Origin: an uncultured Eubacteriales bacterium | GTDB lineage: Bacteria > Bacillota > Clostridia > Oscillospirales > Acutalibacteraceae | Assembly (NCBI GenBank): GCA_948762645.1 | Contig: CAQBRY010000060.1 | Location: 1-10,754, forward strand | Direction of reading: 5' to 3' | Length of the DNA stretch: 10,754 bases | In this document: piece by piece, positions 1-7,003 of the stretch | How the letters are laid out: each line of letters begins with the position of its first letter | Position numbering within the stretch: position 1 is the first letter of the stretch | Notes under the pieces: generated by a model | Seen by the model: the letters and a program-made list of their open reading frames with translations, nothing else | Told to the model about the DNA's origin: nothing | The model's database searches: none | Made by a program: the position numbers and the translations under genes

Positions 1-107
1 TCGGAAGTTTCTTCAGAATCTAAATCACTATCGTTTTCTCCTTCAATTTCACTTTTATCTTCACAATCCAAATTATCATTTTCATCATTATAAATATTTA
101 CGCACAT
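1..107 (-). CDS. N-terminal fragment of an unidentified, very acidic protein (cut by window edge)
   Basis: I do not recognise this gene. Reading leftwards from an ATG at 107-105, the frame stays open to the window edge, giving 35 full codons. The start is supported by a strong AGGGGG ribosome binding site at about 114-119, 7-8 bases before the ATG. The visible peptide begins MCVNIYNDENDN and has 14 Asp/Glu among 35 residues, a single Lys, and many Asn and Ser, so it looks disordered and highly acidic. There is no signal peptide or membrane segment in this part. It follows ligA on the same strand after 101 bp and probably has its own promoter inside the palindrome at 119-154. The body of the protein lies outside the window, so no function is offered. 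That it is a real gene rests on the open frame plus the well-placed ribosome binding site. Confidence 0.6.
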   Translation of the reverse strand, partial: MCVNIYNDENDNLDCEDKSEIEGENDSDLDSEETS

Positions 108-118
108 AATAATCCCCC

Positions 119-154
119 TATTTTGTATAATATAATGTTATATTATACAAAATA
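119..154. repeat. Perfect palindrome, 17-bp arms with a 2-bp centre
   Basis: The left arm TATTTTGTATAATATAA (119-135) and right arm TTATATTATACAAAATA (138-154) are exact reverse complements around the central TG. The element lies immediately upstream of the ribosome binding site of the acidic partial gene and carries TATAAT-like -10 sequences on both strands. It is almost entirely A/T and no T-run follows it on either strand, so it does not look like an intrinsic terminator. The position suggests an operator for a dimeric repressor, or a hairpin in the 5' leader. Which of these applies is inference. Confidence 0.8.
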
Positions 155-168
155 TATATGTTATTCAA
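140..168 (-). promoter_or_regulatory. Possible promoter of the acidic partial gene, overlapping the palindrome
   Basis: On the minus strand a TTGAAT -35-like hexamer (168-163) is followed by TATAAT (147-142, spacer 15) or TAATAT (145-140, spacer 17). Transcription would start inside the palindrome, so a protein bound there would block it. The whole region is AT-rich, so chance matches are easy. ligA readthrough is the alternative source of transcript. Confidence 0.4.
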
Positions 169-208
169 CTAAATAAATAATATATTTTAATAATTTTTTT
201 TTTAAAAA

Positions 209-2185
209 CTATTTAATTAAATTTAAAAAATCATTTTCGTTAATAATTTTTACTCCTAAACTCTTTGCCTTTACTAATTTACTTCCAGGGTTATCTCCCA
301 CTAATAAAAATGATGTATTTTTAGAAATAATATTTGTAACCTTTCCTCCCATTTTCTCTATAATATCAACTATTTCATTCCTTTTATAATTAGGAAGAGT
401 GCCAGTTAAAACAAAAGTATAATTTTGAAGTTTTTGTTCTAAAACACTATTTTCTAAAAAGATAGTGTTTACACCAAATTCTTTAAATTCATTTATTACT
501 TTTAAATTTTGCTCAACTTTAAAATATTCTATTAGGCTATCTGCTATTTTATCTCCTATACCGTCTATTTGCATAATATCTTCTTTTTTAGCTAAGACTA
601 TATTGTCTATTTCTTTAAACCTTTTAGATAGTAAAAATGAAGCTTTTTTTCCAACATTTAATATTCCAAGTCCAAAAAGTAGTCTTTCAAGGCTGTTATG
701 TTTAGACTTTTTTATCTCAGCAATTATATTTTCAGAAGATTTTTGACCCAATCTTTCTAAACCTTTCAAAGAATTCACTTCTAACTTATAAAGATCAATA
801 GGTGAGGTAATCAAACCGTTATCTACTAAATTTTCTATTATATTTTTTCCTAAACTTTTTATATTCATGGCGTCTCTTGAGACGAAATGTATAAGATTCC
901 TTATAAGTTGAGCTGGACAATCAATATTTTCACATCTTGTACACACATTAGACTCTTTAATAACTTTGCACCCGCAAGATGGACATCTTTCAGGCATATC
1001 AAACTTGGTAGATTCAGAAAAACTTTGAGATACTTTAACTATTTCAGGTATAATTTCACCCGCTTTTCTTAAAAGTACATTGTCTCCTATTTTTATGTTT
1101 TTTAATCTTATAAATTCTTCATTATGAAGAGTTGCTCGACTTACGGTAGTACCAGATATTAAAACAGGCTCCAATACAGCCGTAGGAGTCAAAATACCGG
1201 TTCTTCCAACATTTATTTCAATATTTAATAACTTAGTGGATTTTTCTTCAGGGGGATACTTAAAAGCTTCAGCCCACCTTGGATATTTAGACGTACTTCC
1301 CAAAGCTTCTCTTTGTCTGAAATCATTTATTTTAAGTACTGCCCCATCTATTTGGAAGTCCAAATCATTTCTTATTTTATCTATACGCTCTATTTCCTTA
1401 AAAATATCATCCATATTTGAATATAAATTATAAAATGGAGGTACAGGAAATCCCAATTTCTTTAGATAATCAAGGGAATCCTTATGATTTTTTATATTTT
1501 CACCGTCTATTCTTTGAATATTAAAAACAATAATTTGTAAATTTCGCTTACTAGTTATTCGAGAATCTTTCTGTCTCAAAGACCCAGCAGCAGCATTTCT
1601 GGGATTTTTAAATAACTTTTCTTCAGACAATTTTTGACTTTCAATAAGACTAATAAAATTTTTGGTAGAAATGTATACTTCTCCCCTAACTTCCAAAAAA
1701 CCTTTATAATCTATATTTTTAGGTAAATCCTTAATTGTTTTTATATTTTCAGTTATATCTTCCCCAGTTTCGCCATCACCTCTGGTCGAAGCCCTATAAA
1801 TCATACCGTTCATATATTCTACAGAAACTGATAGTCCATCTATTTTAGGCTCTACAACATAACTAATATTGCTAACAGATTTCATCACTCTTTCATGAAA
1901 TAACAATATTTCATCTCTGGAAAAAGAGTTGTGTAAACTTTCCATCTTTACTTTATGAGAAACAGGATCAAATTTATTAAGAGCCTTACCTCCTACTTTA
2001 TTTGTAGGTGAATCAAACATACTTAGCTCAGGAAATTCATTTTCTAAATTTTCAAGCTTTCTAAGCAAACTATCATATTCAAAATCACTTATCTCAGGAT
2101 CATCATCTTCATAATATTTTTTATTGTGGTAATTTATTTCGTCTCTATATTTTTTCGCAAGATTTTTAGCCTCTTCATACGTCAT
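209..2185 (-). CDS. ligA: NAD-dependent DNA ligase LigA
   Basis: This enzyme seals nicks in DNA during replication and repair, using NAD+ to form a ligase-AMP intermediate in the cytoplasm. The 658 residues match the usual length of about 650-670. All expected domains are visible. The N-terminal Ia domain is at about 1-65. The adenylation domain carries the nucleotidyl Lys in EPKIDG (Lys114) and the later DGAVLK motif (280-285). An OB fold (about 315-395) follows, then a zinc finger with Cys401, Cys404, Cys418 and Cys423 ending in CPAQ, helix-hairpin-helix repeats (about 440-565) and a C-terminal BRCT domain (about 585-658). The ATG is preceded by AGAGGA about 10 bases upstream. It lies 30 bp after cdaR on the same strand and is probably co-transcribed with cdaA-cdaR. 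No intrinsic terminator is evident downstream. The gene appears intact. Confidence 0.98.
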   Translation of the reverse strand: MTYEEAKNLAKKYRDEINYHNKKYYEDDDPEISDFEYDSLLRKLENLENEFPELSMFDSPTNKVGGKALNKFDPVSHKVKMESLHNSFSRDEILLFHERVMKSVSNISYVVEPKIDGLSVSVEYMNGMIYRASTRGDGETGEDITENIKTIKDLPKNIDYKGFLEVRGEVYISTKNFISLIESQKLSEEKLFKNPRNAAAGSLRQKDSRITSKRNLQIIVFNIQRIDGENIKNHKDSLDYLKKLGFPVPPFYNLYSNMDDIFKEIERIDKIRNDLDFQIDGAVLKINDFRQREALGSTSKYPRWAEAFKYPPEEKSTKLLNIEINVGRTGILTPTAVLEPVLISGTTVSRATLHNEEFIRLKNIKIGDNVLLRKAGEIIPEIVKVSQSFSESTKFDMPERCPSCGCKVIKESNVCTRCENIDCPAQLIRNLIHFVSRDAMNIKSLGKNIIENLVDNGLITSPIDLYKLEVNSLKGLERLGQKSSENIIAEIKKSKHNSLERLLFGLGILNVGKKASFLLSKRFKEIDNIVLAKKEDIMQIDGIGDKIADSLIEYFKVEQNLKVINEFKEFGVNTIFLENSVLEQKLQNYTFVLTGTLPNYKRNEIVDIIEKMGGKVTNIISKNTSFLLVGDNPGSKLVKAKSLGVKIINENDFLNLIK

Positions 2186-2215
2186 TAAATATACATCCTC
2201 TAATATTAAATAAAA

Positions 2216-3490
2216 TTATTCTATAACTACATTTACCGAATATTCACCATAAGGCCAAACTTCAGTATACCCTTGAATATTTATTGCCACCGGTATCTCC
2301 ATATGCCCTTGAAGGTTTGCATCATTTTTAAGATCTATCTGAACTGTTATGTCGGAAGCTTTTATAGAAGATACTTTATAAGAAGGTCCAACTATTTTAA
2401 CATTTATACCTTCATTATAAACACTACTGCTTTTGCCTTCCGGAACATTTACAAAAGAAAAATTTGTAACCCAGAAAGTTCGCTCTCTTAATTTCGGAAA
2501 TTCTAATTCAAGTTTAACCGTATAATTACCGTCAAGACTCCTACATCCTTGCGGCATATTAACTTGAAGATCAAACTCCGTATTTTTTACCCCTATTTCA
2601 TTAAAATTTACGGCAGGTAGCTCTATTTCCTCAACTCCCGATATGATATCTTCAGGTCCTGCAATTTCAAATTTATCAGGAATAATATTAACTATATTAT
2701 CAACGTTTAAGTCTTTCGGTATGTTAGTAAAATTAGCTTTTATAGGAACCTTTTTTCTCATCAGTACAGGTATAGTAACATCTACTTCGGAGACTGAATA
2801 AGTAATAATTTCACTTGAAATAAGTCCTCCATAAGCATCGTAAAGTAATATTGGAGTTTTAAAATTATAAGTACTTGTAAGTTCTTCAGAAATATCTCCT
2901 TTTACAACAACTTTCTTAATTCTGGATATTTCTGTTTCCGGACCGGAAAGTAAAACTTTTGGCTGAGACAAAACAATACTCCCAACAAAATAATCAGGAT
3001 TAGCAGAAAATTTGACATCAGTTTCTATTGTAAATTCGGCTTCTCTATATCTATCAACCATAACAGTGATAAAAGCGGGCTTTACTGCTGAAGCAAATTC
3101 ATAATCATTACGTACCCCTGATTTTTTTGCCATAAGTTCTAAAGTATAATTTCCCGGAGATGTGATTGTATTTATAGATTGAGTAGCAACCACCTGTATA
3201 TCATTTTTAGATATCTGTCCTACAATAAGACGGTTGCCTGTTATATCAATTTGAGCCTTAATATCCTGACCGCTAAATATTCTAAGTCCGTCCTGCGCAG
3301 CGTTTTCGGATAACGACAAACTAACAGGTATTCCAGACACAGTCACAGGACGTCCCTCAGCATCATTTGTAGAAACAACTATCCATATTATAAAAGACAA
3401 AATAACAGAAAACACCAGTACAAATTTATTATTATAAAAAATTTTAGTCAAACTAAGTTTCTTATCTGTGTTAAATACAAATTTTTTCAT
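2216..3490 (-). CDS. cdaR: YbbR-domain membrane protein, CdaA partner/regulator CdaR
   Basis: CdaR-type proteins are anchored in the cytoplasmic membrane, expose YbbR repeats outside, and bind and modulate the diadenylate cyclase CdaA. This 424-residue protein has a short basic cytoplasmic start and one membrane segment at about 23-42 (core FSVILSFIIWIVVS). About four beta-rich YbbR-like repeats follow, at roughly 55-146, 152-240, 247-331 and 337-423. Repeats contain the family-type VLLSGPE (179-185), FEIAGPE (274-280) and VKIVGPS (364-370) strands. Its ATG overlaps the cdaA stop codon as ATGA (3487-3490), which implies translational coupling and fits a stoichiometric partner. Family assignment rests on membrane topology, repeats and adjacency to cdaA. 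The regulatory role is known for homologues and inferred here. In many Firmicutes the next gene is glmM; here it is ligA. Confidence 0.93.
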   Translation of the reverse strand: MKKFVFNTDKKLSLTKIFYNNKFVLVFSVILSFIIWIVVSTNDAEGRPVTVSGIPVSLSLSENAAQDGLRIFSGQDIKAQIDITGNRLIVGQISKNDIQVVATQSINTITSPGNYTLELMAKKSGVRNDYEFASAVKPAFITVMVDRYREAEFTIETDVKFSANPDYFVGSIVLSQPKVLLSGPETEISRIKKVVVKGDISEELTSTYNFKTPILLYDAYGGLISSEIITYSVSEVDVTIPVLMRKKVPIKANFTNIPKDLNVDNIVNIIPDKFEIAGPEDIISGVEEIELPAVNFNEIGVKNTEFDLQVNMPQGCRSLDGNYTVKLELEFPKLRERTFWVTNFSFVNVPEGKSSSVYNEGINVKIVGPSYKVSSIKASDITVQIDLKNDANLQGHMEIPVAINIQGYTEVWPYGEYSVNVVIE

Positions 3491-4368
3491 TTTCTTGCCA
3501 CTTTCTTAAAGGAAGTTATTATATTTTTATAAGCAGAACCATTATTTTTCGAATCCTGAATCAAAAGACTAACTAATCTTTTTTTCAAAGTATCTATATT
3601 ATTTATCCTTCTAAGAACTCCATTTATAGCAATAGAAATTGATCCTGTTTCCTCAGATACAACAATTGCAACAGCATCTGAATTTTCACTTATTCCAACA
3701 GCTGCCCGGTGCCTTGTCCCTAAATCATTGCTTAAATTTTCATTCTTAGTCAAAGGCAGTATACATCCTCCAGCATATACTAAACAATCTTTAATTACCA
3801 TAGCACCATCATGCAGTGGAGCTTTATTATAAAAAATATTGGAAATAATTTCAGATGAAGCTTCTGCTTTAATTATAGTTCCAGTAGATATTATATCTCC
3901 GAGTTTAGTTTTTCTTTCAAAAACAATCAAAGCTCCTGTCCTGGAAACTTGAAAAGAGCTAAATACCTGGCAAACTATATCTACTACCTTTATAACTTTT
4001 TTATCATACTCATCGCTCTCTCCCAAAATATTTCCAAAATTCCAATAATTCCCTATTCTGCTTCTTCCTATATGTTCAAGAGCCCTCCTAAGTTCCGGCT
4101 GGAAAACTATCAGTAAAGCCATAACTCCGAATTGGAAAAAATTACTAAGTATAGTGCTAAGCATCTTAAAATGAAGCTGATACGACAAAACATAAGCTAA
4201 ACTAAATATAAGTATACCCTTTACCAGCTGTTCAGCTCTAGTCTCCCTTATTAATTTTATAAATTCATATATCAGAAAAGAAACTATAATTACGTCAAAA
4301 AGGTCTGCAATAGTAAACGTCCTGACAAGGCTTACCATTGAATTCCATATATAATAAATATATTCCAT
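3487..4368 (-). CDS. cdaA: Membrane diadenylate cyclase CdaA (c-di-AMP synthase)
   Basis: CdaA condenses two ATP molecules into c-di-AMP, the second messenger that controls potassium and osmolyte transport and cell-wall homeostasis. The 293-residue protein has the family layout: three N-terminal membrane helices (about 20-40, 48-65 and 70-89), a QPELRRALE linker (90-98), then the DAC/DisA_N catalytic domain (about 120-270). The two signature motifs are intact: DGA at 187-189 within APLHDGAMVI, and RHR at 219-221 within GTRHRAAVGISE. The ATG is supported by AAAGGAAG about 8 bases upstream. It is the first gene of the probable cdaA-cdaR-ligA operon and overlaps cdaR by 4 bp. It is the membrane CdaA type, not the DNA-scanning DisA type, because of the helices and the YbbR partner. 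Confidence 0.97.
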   Translation of the reverse strand: MEYIYYIWNSMVSLVRTFTIADLFDVIIVSFLIYEFIKLIRETRAEQLVKGILIFSLAYVLSYQLHFKMLSTILSNFFQFGVMALLIVFQPELRRALEHIGRSRIGNYWNFGNILGESDEYDKKVIKVVDIVCQVFSSFQVSRTGALIVFERKTKLGDIISTGTIIKAEASSEIISNIFYNKAPLHDGAMVIKDCLVYAGGCILPLTKNENLSNDLGTRHRAAVGISENSDAVAIVVSEETGSISIAINGVLRRINNIDTLKKRLVSLLIQDSKNNGSAYKNIITSFKKVARK

Positions 4369-4434
4369 AAAATACTTCCTTTAAAATTAAGGTAATGAAA
4401 TACTCTAAATACTAAAATCTAAATACAAACATTA

Positions 4435-4462
4435 AGTTTAACATACTTTGTTATATATTCAA
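4435..4462 (-). promoter_or_regulatory. Putative promoter of cdaA-cdaR-ligA
   Basis: On the minus strand TTGAAT (4462-4457) is separated by 16 bp from TAAACT (4440-4435). The -10 hexamer is preceded by TGT, giving an extended -10 form. It would yield a leader of roughly 60 bases before the cdaA ATG. Composition is AT-rich, so this is a candidate only. Confidence 0.45.
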
Positions 4463-4485
4463 AGTCTAAAAGTTAAAATATTTTC

Positions 4486-4513
4486 TTGCAGCACATTCAT
4501 AATTTGCTATAAT
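4486..4513 (+). promoter_or_regulatory. Promoter of the EamA-EamA-GNAT-glycosylase operon
   Basis: TTGCAG (4486-4491) and a perfect TATAAT (4508-4513) are separated by 16 bp, and TGC directly before the -10 makes it an extended -10 promoter. The start point would fall near 4520, just before the AAGGAGAGGG ribosome binding site (4526-4534). This gives a very short leader with no room for a riboswitch. Confidence 0.7.
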
Positions 4514-4538
4514 AAATACTGTAAAAGGAGAGGGATTT

Positions 4539-5495
4539 ATGGACAAACTAAGCGAAAAAAATTTTTTCACTAAAAAAATAAACGTAACTCTCATAGCGCT
4601 GTTTTGTATGATACTCTGGGGAACTGCCGCACCGGTAATAAAAGTAGGATTTGACCTATTTAAAATAGAGCAACTGGAAATATACTCAAAAATACTTTTT
4701 GCAGGTCTAAGATTTGTAATCGGAGGAATAATAGTAATACTAATTTTTAGTTTAAGAGAAAAACGTCTACTTATACCAAACAAAAAAAGTATACCGGACG
4801 TAATAGCAATAGGTCTGGTACAAACCACACTCCAATTCGCATTATTTTACATAGGCCTTGCATACACAACAGGACTGAAAGCATCTATTTTTTCGGCTCT
4901 GACAACATTTTTTGCTGTGGGAATAGCTCATTTTTTCTATAAAGATGACCGTCTTAATTTTAAAAAATCTTTCGGATGTATAATAGGATTTTCCGGGATA
5001 CTTATTTTAAGTCTAGGTGGAAATCAGAATGATTCTAAAGGATTTTCATTAATTGGCGATGGACTTGTAATTTTATCCATGATTGCCTATGCAGTAGCTA
5101 CAGTTATGTGTAAGGAAGCCTCCAAAAGAGGAAATATTACGGCTGTAACAGGATACAGTCTGCTATTTGGCGGACTCATTTTAGTAATAATAGGGATAAT
5201 CGGCGGAGGGATACTGGAAAACATCTCAATAATAGGAGCTTTTACAGTATTTTATTTAGGATTTCTTACAGCTATAGCTCTTACCTTATATAATTTTTTG
5301 CTTAAATATAATAATGTTTCCTTAATAAACATGTACAATTTTTTAGTACCCATATTCGGTACAATATTCTCCGCAATACTTTTAAATGAAAATGTCTTTA
5401 CTTTAAAAAATATAGTATCTTTGATCCTCGCATGCGTAGGAATACTAGTAGTAAATTTACCAGATAAGGTTAAAAGTTCAAATGATAACACTTAA
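4539..5495 (+). CDS. EamA/DMT-family permease, first copy of a tandem pair
   Basis: This is a drug/metabolite-transporter superfamily membrane protein. Its substrate cannot be read from sequence; members export amino acids, metabolites or drugs. The 318 residues form about ten hydrophobic helices (roughly 15-35, 52-72, 86-106, 112-133, 145-161, 170-192, 202-224, 233-253, 264-284, 288-307), the usual two five-helix EamA repeats. Visible family features are LWGTAAP (26-32) in helix 1, an Arg in helix 2 (GLRF, Arg58), and the second-repeat stretch YNFLLKYNNVS...YNFLVPIFGT (251-275). A strong ribosome binding site (AAGGAGAGGG) sits just before the ATG. It is the first gene after an extended -10 promoter. 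Its coding end overlaps the next gene, a clear paralogue, by 14 bp. Confidence 0.92.
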   Translation: MDKLSEKNFFTKKINVTLIALFCMILWGTAAPVIKVGFDLFKIEQLEIYSKILFAGLRFVIGGIIVILIFSLREKRLLIPNKKSIPDVIAIGLVQTTLQFALFYIGLAYTTGLKASIFSALTTFFAVGIAHFFYKDDRLNFKKSFGCIIGFSGILILSLGGNQNDSKGFSLIGDGLVILSMIAYAVATVMCKEASKRGNITAVTGYSLLFGGLILVIIGIIGGGILENISIIGAFTVFYLGFLTAIALTLYNFLLKYNNVSLINMYNFLVPIFGTIFSAILLNENVFTLKNIVSLILACVGILVVNLPDKVKSSNDNT

Positions 5496-6474
5496 AAAAT
5501 ATATTTTTACTAACAATATAATAAATAAAATCATGGCTATATTCTGTACTCTTTTATGGGGGACAACTGCTCCTGCTGTAAAATTAATGTTCGATAGCCT
5601 TAAAATACAAAATAATGACATTCCAAAACAAATATATTTTGCAGGGATTTGCTTTACGCTGTCAGGAATTTTTACCTTAATAGTTCCTTGCATAAAAAGA
5701 AAAAAATTATTACTAATTAATCGGTCTACAATCACAGACACATTCCTAATAGCAATCATGCAAACTACTCTTCAATACATATTTTTTTATATAGGTCTTG
5801 CAAATACATCTGCATCCAAAGCTTCTATAATATCTTCTTTCTGCACTTTTTTTATAATAATACTCTCACATTTCATATATAAAGATGAAAAACTGACCTT
5901 ACAAAAAACAATAGGGTGTATGCTTGGAATTACAAGTATGGTTATTTTAAATTTGGAGTACAGTCAAAATATATCTTTAGACTTTAAATTATTGGGAGAA
6001 GGTTTTATGCTTTTTTCTGCAATAGCAATCGCCGTACCTACTCCTATATGTAAAAGATTATCTTTTAAGGAAGACGTAACGATCTTTACCGGAAACAGTT
6101 TTTTGATAGGAGGAGTATTTTTAATACTGATAGGCTTATTATACGGGGGGAATATAAATTTATTTTCTACATATAATTTTTGTCTGTTACTTTACCTGTC
6201 GGTATCATCTTCAATAGCGGGTGTACTTTGGAACTATTTATTAAAGTACAACGAAGTTTCAAAAATTAGTATATACAATTTATTAGTTCCTATATTCGGA
6301 ACTTTGTTTTCATATATCATACTTAAAGAAAACATCTATGAAATTAAAACCATTATCTCTTTAATATTGGCGTCTTCAGGAATATACATGGTAGAAAAAG
6401 TATCTAAAACTAATAAAGTAAACTTAAAAGAAATTCTTAATAAGTGTGCTATAAAGAGCAATAAAAATTTATAA
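5482..6474 (+). CDS. EamA/DMT-family permease, second, diverged copy
   Basis: This 330-residue permease is paralogous to the upstream gene along its whole length. Shared stretches include LWGT.AP (25-31), QTTLQ (94-98), FYIGLA (102-107), KAS (113-115), LLKYN.VS (253-260) and NLLVPIFGT (266-274), with about ten membrane helices. Substrate is unknown. It differs in useful ways: helix 2 has GICF (Cys57) where the partner has GLRF (Arg58), and the C-terminus carries an extra basic tail of about 25 residues. The ATG lies 14 bp inside the upstream gene. Only a weak AAGG is found, about 12 bases before it, so translation probably depends on coupling to the first copy. An internal Met18 is possible but has no ribosome binding site. 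The tight coupling and divergence would fit a two-subunit transporter, but that is inference. Confidence 0.9.
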   Translation: MITLKKYIFTNNIINKIMAIFCTLLWGTTAPAVKLMFDSLKIQNNDIPKQIYFAGICFTLSGIFTLIVPCIKRKKLLLINRSTITDTFLIAIMQTTLQYIFFYIGLANTSASKASIISSFCTFFIIILSHFIYKDEKLTLQKTIGCMLGITSMVILNLEYSQNISLDFKLLGEGFMLFSAIAIAVPTPICKRLSFKEDVTIFTGNSFLIGGVFLILIGLLYGGNINLFSTYNFCLLLYLSVSSSIAGVLWNYLLKYNEVSKISIYNLLVPIFGTLFSYIILKENIYEIKTIISLILASSGIYMVEKVSKTNKVNLKEILNKCAIKSNKNL

Positions 6475-6501
6475 TTCAAATTGAAAAACCATATTTAAAG
6501 C

Positions 6502-6509
6502 AGGAAGGA
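6502..6509 (+). promoter_or_regulatory. Ribosome binding site that selects a TTG start
   Basis: AGGAAGGA is 11 bases before TTG at 6521. The nearby ATG at 6531 is in another frame and hits a stop two codons later. The first in-frame ATG (6560) would remove conserved N-terminal residues and lacks a site of its own. Confidence 0.65.
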
Positions 6510-6520
6510 TATAACTTATC

Positions 6521-6970
6521 TTGAAAATATATGAAATAAACAAAGACAAAAAACAATATATGCCTTTGCTCATACTCGCTGACGAACAAGAAAACATGAT
6601 AAATAAATATTTAAATCGTGGAGTTATGTATATTTTGGATGATAACGGAGTAAAAGGCGTTTGTATTGTAACAAAAGAATCTGATGAAATAATAGAAATC
6701 AAAAATATTGCCGTCGATCCAAAATATCAAAAAAGGGGTTACGGTAGATCTCTTATCAATTTTTTAATAATAAAATATAAAAATAATTTTGATATTTTAC
6801 AGGTTGGAACAGGAAATGTTCCTTCAACAATTACTTTTTATAAGAAATGTGGCTTTTCTCATTCACATATAATAAAGAATTTTTTTATTGAAAATTATGA
6901 TCATCCTATTTATGAAAACGGTATCCAACTTATTGACATGGTGTATTTACAGATAAATTTAAAAACTTAA
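6521..6970 (+). CDS. GNAT-family N-acetyltransferase
   Basis: GNAT enzymes move an acetyl group from acetyl-CoA to an amine; the substrate here is not known. The 149-residue protein has the core motif A strand and acetyl-CoA loop, IEIKNIAVDPKYQKRGYG (58-75, the QxxGxG-type pyrophosphate loop being QKRGYG). It also has VGTGN (95-99) and motif B FYKKCGF (106-112). The ending, with NYDHPIYENGIQLIDMVYL (125-143), resembles a compact GNAT subfamily I recall as common in Clostridia. Translation starts at TTG (6521), supported by the upstream AGGAAGGA. It lies 46 bp after the second EamA gene and 33 bp before the glycosylase gene on the same strand. It is therefore probably the third gene of the same operon. 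It is full length with all core motifs. Confidence 0.9.
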   Translation: MKIYEINKDKKQYMPLLILADEQENMINKYLNRGVMYILDDNGVKGVCIVTKESDEIIEIKNIAVDPKYQKRGYGRSLINFLIIKYKNNFDILQVGTGNVPSTITFYKKCGFSHSHIIKNFFIENYDHPIYENGIQLIDMVYLQINLKT

Positions 6971-7003
6971 CTGTTAAAATTTTTAAAAAGGAAGAAAAAA
7001 CAC

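Noticed and set aside
155..208. Poly-T/poly-A stretch after ligA as an intrinsic terminator
   Set aside because: On the ligA-sense strand the run is A, not T, and no G/C-bearing stem precedes it.
4466..4828. Open frame of 120 codons on the minus strand under the first EamA gene
   Set aside because: It lies opposite a clear EamA coding region, matches no family I know and crosses the plus-strand promoter. It is a shadow. The same holds for the other frames opposite ligA, cdaR, ogg, birA and the S1 gene.
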